Origin: Terriglobia bacterium
Lineage (GTDB): Bacteria > Acidobacteriota > Terriglobia > UBA7540
DNA: 6,844 bases
NCBI GenBank assembly: GCA_030040295.1
Contig: JASHTZ010000426.1
Coordinates: 1-6,844, forward strand
Direction of reading: 5' to 3'
The notes under the pieces were generated by a model. It searched no databases, was not told where the DNA came from, and was given only the letters and a program-made list of their open reading frames with translations. The position numbers were made by a program, and so were the translations under genes. Positions 4,876 to 6,844 of the stretch are shown here, piece after piece (position 1 is the first letter of the stretch; the number at the start of each line of letters is the position of its first letter).

Positions 4876-6844
4876 GGTGTCACCTCTTTTTCCGATTGCT
4901 GGTCGATGGGCTGCCCTGCGGCATTCCGGGCGGACGAAGGCAGAAGCCCGTCGATGGTCTCAAACAGCTCTTGCGCCCGAACGGGCTTGGATATGTAGCC
5001 GTTCAACCCTAAGGCCAGCAGGCGCTCGCGATCCCCTGACATCGCTTGGGCCGTCAAAGCAATAATAGGGATTCGGGAATTGGACCAATCTTCCTTTGCA
5101 CGGATGTGGGAGACGCATTCCACTCCGTCCATCTCCGGCATTAGCATGTCCATGAGAATCAGGTCGAAGGTGGGTCCTGAGGCTTCTTCCAGGGCTTCCA
5201 ATGCCTTCTTGCCGTTGGGCACCACGGTGACAGAGTGCCCCCGCTTCTCGAGCATGCGCATGACCAGGGCTTGATTGACAGGATTATCTTCCGCCACAAG
5301 AATGTGCAATCGCCGATGCTCTTCACGGAGGGAATGCCGGGTGACGAGAGGTGGAGCAGACGGATCCGCCGGCACCCCCAGAGCCAAAAGGATTGCCTCC
5401 AGTAGTTCGGATTGTTTAACCGGCTTGAGTAGGTATCCCGCGATCCCCAATTGACGGCAGCGCGCCGCATCGCCGGCTCGTCCAGCCGAAGTGAGGATCA
5501 GGATTGAAGCGCCGGCAAGTTCGGGGTCGTTTCTGATACGTTCAGCGACGTCAAAGCCATCGAGGTCCCGCATCTGCGAGTCCAAGAGAATCACTGAGTA
5601 CGGTCTTCGCACCTTCTTGCTTTCCTCTAACAACTCCAGCGCGCGATGACCACCTTCCGCCTCGGCGGGCAACATCTTCCACCGTTTGAGCACCTCCACG
5701 AGGATCTGGCGGTTGGTGGAGTTGTCGTCCACCACCAGGGCAGGAAGGTTCCGGAGGCGGTCAAAATCAGCCCAGCGCGTGATTCCCGCTTTATGGCCCA
5801 GGCCAAACCGCGCTGTGAAATGAAAGCTGCTTCCTTTGCCGACTGTACTTTCAACCCAGATTCGCCCGTTCATCAGGCCCACCAGATTGGAGGTGATCGC
5901 CAACCCAAGCCCCGTGCCCCCATATCGGCGAGTTGTGGAGGGATCCGCCTGCTCGAATGCGCCGAAGATAATTTCTTGTTTTTCAGGCGGTATGCCGATT
6001 CCAGTGTCACGGACGACGAAGTGGAGCATCACCCCGTCCTCCGGTTGGGGCTTCGTGGGGAATGCTCGCTTCTGGTCCGGTTCGCTTTCTCCTGTTCCGA
6101 GATTTGAGGAAATTGGTGGGAGGTGAGTTGCAGAGTTGTGGGTCATCTCCTCGATCATCTCAACTCTCACCTCCACTTCCCCTTGCTCCGTAAATTTAAT
6201 GGCGTTCCCGACCAAGTTAAGGATAATTTGTCGGAGTCTTCCCGGATCGCCAATCAATAAGTCAGGAAGGTTCTGAGAAAGTGAACAAGCTACCTCCACC
6301 CCCTTATGATTCGCGCGGTGTGCAAGAGATTTTAGAGTGTCAATAAGACTCTCCTGCAGGTTGAACTCGATCGCGTCCAGCGCCAACTTGTGAGCTTCAA
6401 TTTTTGAGAAATCGAGGATGTCATTGACAAGCGTGAGCAACGATTCGGTGGAAAATTTCAGCATGCCCAAGTATTCTGATTGCTCAGCGGAAAGGGTTGT
6501 ATCCAAAAGAAGTTCACTCATGCCGAGAATTCCATTCAAAGGTGTGCGAATTTCATGGCTCATATTGGCCAGAAAGTCGCTTTTTGCGCGGCTGGCAGCC
6601 TCGGCTCGCACCTTGGCGTCTGCCAGTTCCTCGAATGCCTTCGTCAGCTCCACGGTGTTTTTTTCCTGCTTGTCCCTGGCGGTCTCCAAATCGACGGCAT
6701 ATCTTTTCAGATCCTCCTCGACGCGCTTTCGCTCGGTGATGTCGTTCATGACACCCAGGTAGGCAATAGCTTTCCCCTGGGTGTCAAACATCGGGGCCGT
6801 GGAAAGCTGAAAGTCAACCCATGTCCCGTCCTTGCGCTTACGGC
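4872..6844 (-). CDS. Hybrid sensor histidine kinase, PAS-HisKA-HATPase-REC-REC (5' end outside window)
   Basis: This kinase senses a signal, autophosphorylates and passes phosphate to receivers. About 656 codons are visible; the N-terminus lies off the right edge. Numbering from the Met at 6789-6791: the end of a PAS/PAC domain (KDGTWVDFQLSTAPMFD upstream, then YLGVMNDITERKR, about 11-23), a coiled coil (about 23-70), and a HisKA domain with ANMSHEIRTPLNG and phospho-acceptor His79. The ATPase domain has the N box with Asn196, DTGIGIP (262-268) and GGTGLGLAI (291-299). The first receiver has Asp355/Asp356, phospho-Asp404 in ILLDSQMRDLDG and Lys456. The second has Glu501/Asp502, phospho-Asp548 in ILMDMLMPEMDG and Lys602. 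Catalytic residues are all present. A polar insert of about 40 residues (roughly 213-252) separates the N and G1 boxes. No HPt domain follows the receivers. No membrane segment is visible, but the sensor part is missing. It overlaps the REC-GGDEF gene by four bases, making that protein its likely partner. Confidence 0.94.
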   Translation of the reverse strand, partial: RKRKDGTWVDFQLSTAPMFDTQGKAIAYLGVMNDITERKRVEEDLKRYAVDLETARDKQEKNTVELTKAFEELADAKVRAEAASRAKSDFLANMSHEIRTPLNGILGMSELLLDTTLSAEQSEYLGMLKFSTESLLTLVNDILDFSKIEAHKLALDAIEFNLQESLIDTLKSLAHRANHKGVEVACSLSQNLPDLLIGDPGRLRQIILNLVGNAIKFTEQGEVEVRVEMIEEMTHNSATHLPPISSNLGTGESEPDQKRAFPTKPQPEDGVMLHFVVRDTGIGIPPEKQEIIFGAFEQADPSTTRRYGGTGLGLAITSNLVGLMNGRIWVESTVGKGSSFHFTARFGLGHKAGITRWADFDRLRNLPALVVDDNSTNRQILVEVLKRWKMLPAEAEGGHRALELLEESKKVRRPYSVILLDSQMRDLDGFDVAERIRNDPELAGASILILTSAGRAGDAARCRQLGIAGYLLKPVKQSELLEAILLALGVPADPSAPPLVTRHSLREEHRRLHILVAEDNPVNQALVMRMLEKRGHSVTVVPNGKKALEALEEASGPTFDLILMDMLMPEMDGVECVSHIRAKEDWSNSRIPIIALTAQAMSGDRERLLALGLNGYISKPVRAQELFETIDGLLPSSARNAAGQPIDQQSEKEVTP

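Overview
The window is a 6.8 kb bacterial chromosomal segment of moderately high GC. It holds two functional modules on the minus strand, with one small plus-strand gene between them. The REC-GGDEF protein and the small central protein resemble, from memory, proteins common in soil Acidobacteria. That phylum is therefore my best guess for the host, but it is an inference and rests on no database search. I see no transposase, integrase, phage gene, CRISPR array, tRNA or rRNA.

Nitrogen module (1-3133, minus strand; order of transcription amt, glnK, glnD). A candidate sigma-54 promoter (3176-3191) lies just upstream of an intact ammonium transporter gene with a signal peptide (1676-3118). A 107-base gap follows, then an intact PII protein gene with the uridylylation tyrosine Tyr51 (1230-1568). 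A 291-base gap rich in inverted repeats comes next, then the 5' part of glnD, the PII uridylyltransferase, which runs off the left edge. Transporter, PII signal protein and the enzyme that modifies PII thus sit together: GlnD would set the uridylylation state of PII, and PII would gate the transporter.

Central part (3119-3868). A 250-base divergent intergenic region carries candidate regulatory repeats. It is followed by a small plus-strand gene of unknown function (3387-3784) whose two halves lie in different frames, so it appears frameshifted.

Signalling module (3869-6844, minus strand). A hybrid histidine kinase (PAS, HisKA, HATPase, REC, REC) enters from the right edge and ends with a 4-base overlap with a response-regulator gene. 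That second gene reads as a REC domain followed, after loss of one base near 4522, by a GGDEF diguanylate cyclase domain with an intact active site and I-site. Apart from the frame break this is a REC-GGDEF (WspR/PleD-like) output protein, so the pair would convert a sensed signal into cyclic di-GMP. Both frame breaks lie within about 0.9 kb and both look like single missing bases, while the longer flanking genes are intact. Whether this is sequencing error or real decay is the main open question. I found no clearly novel system.
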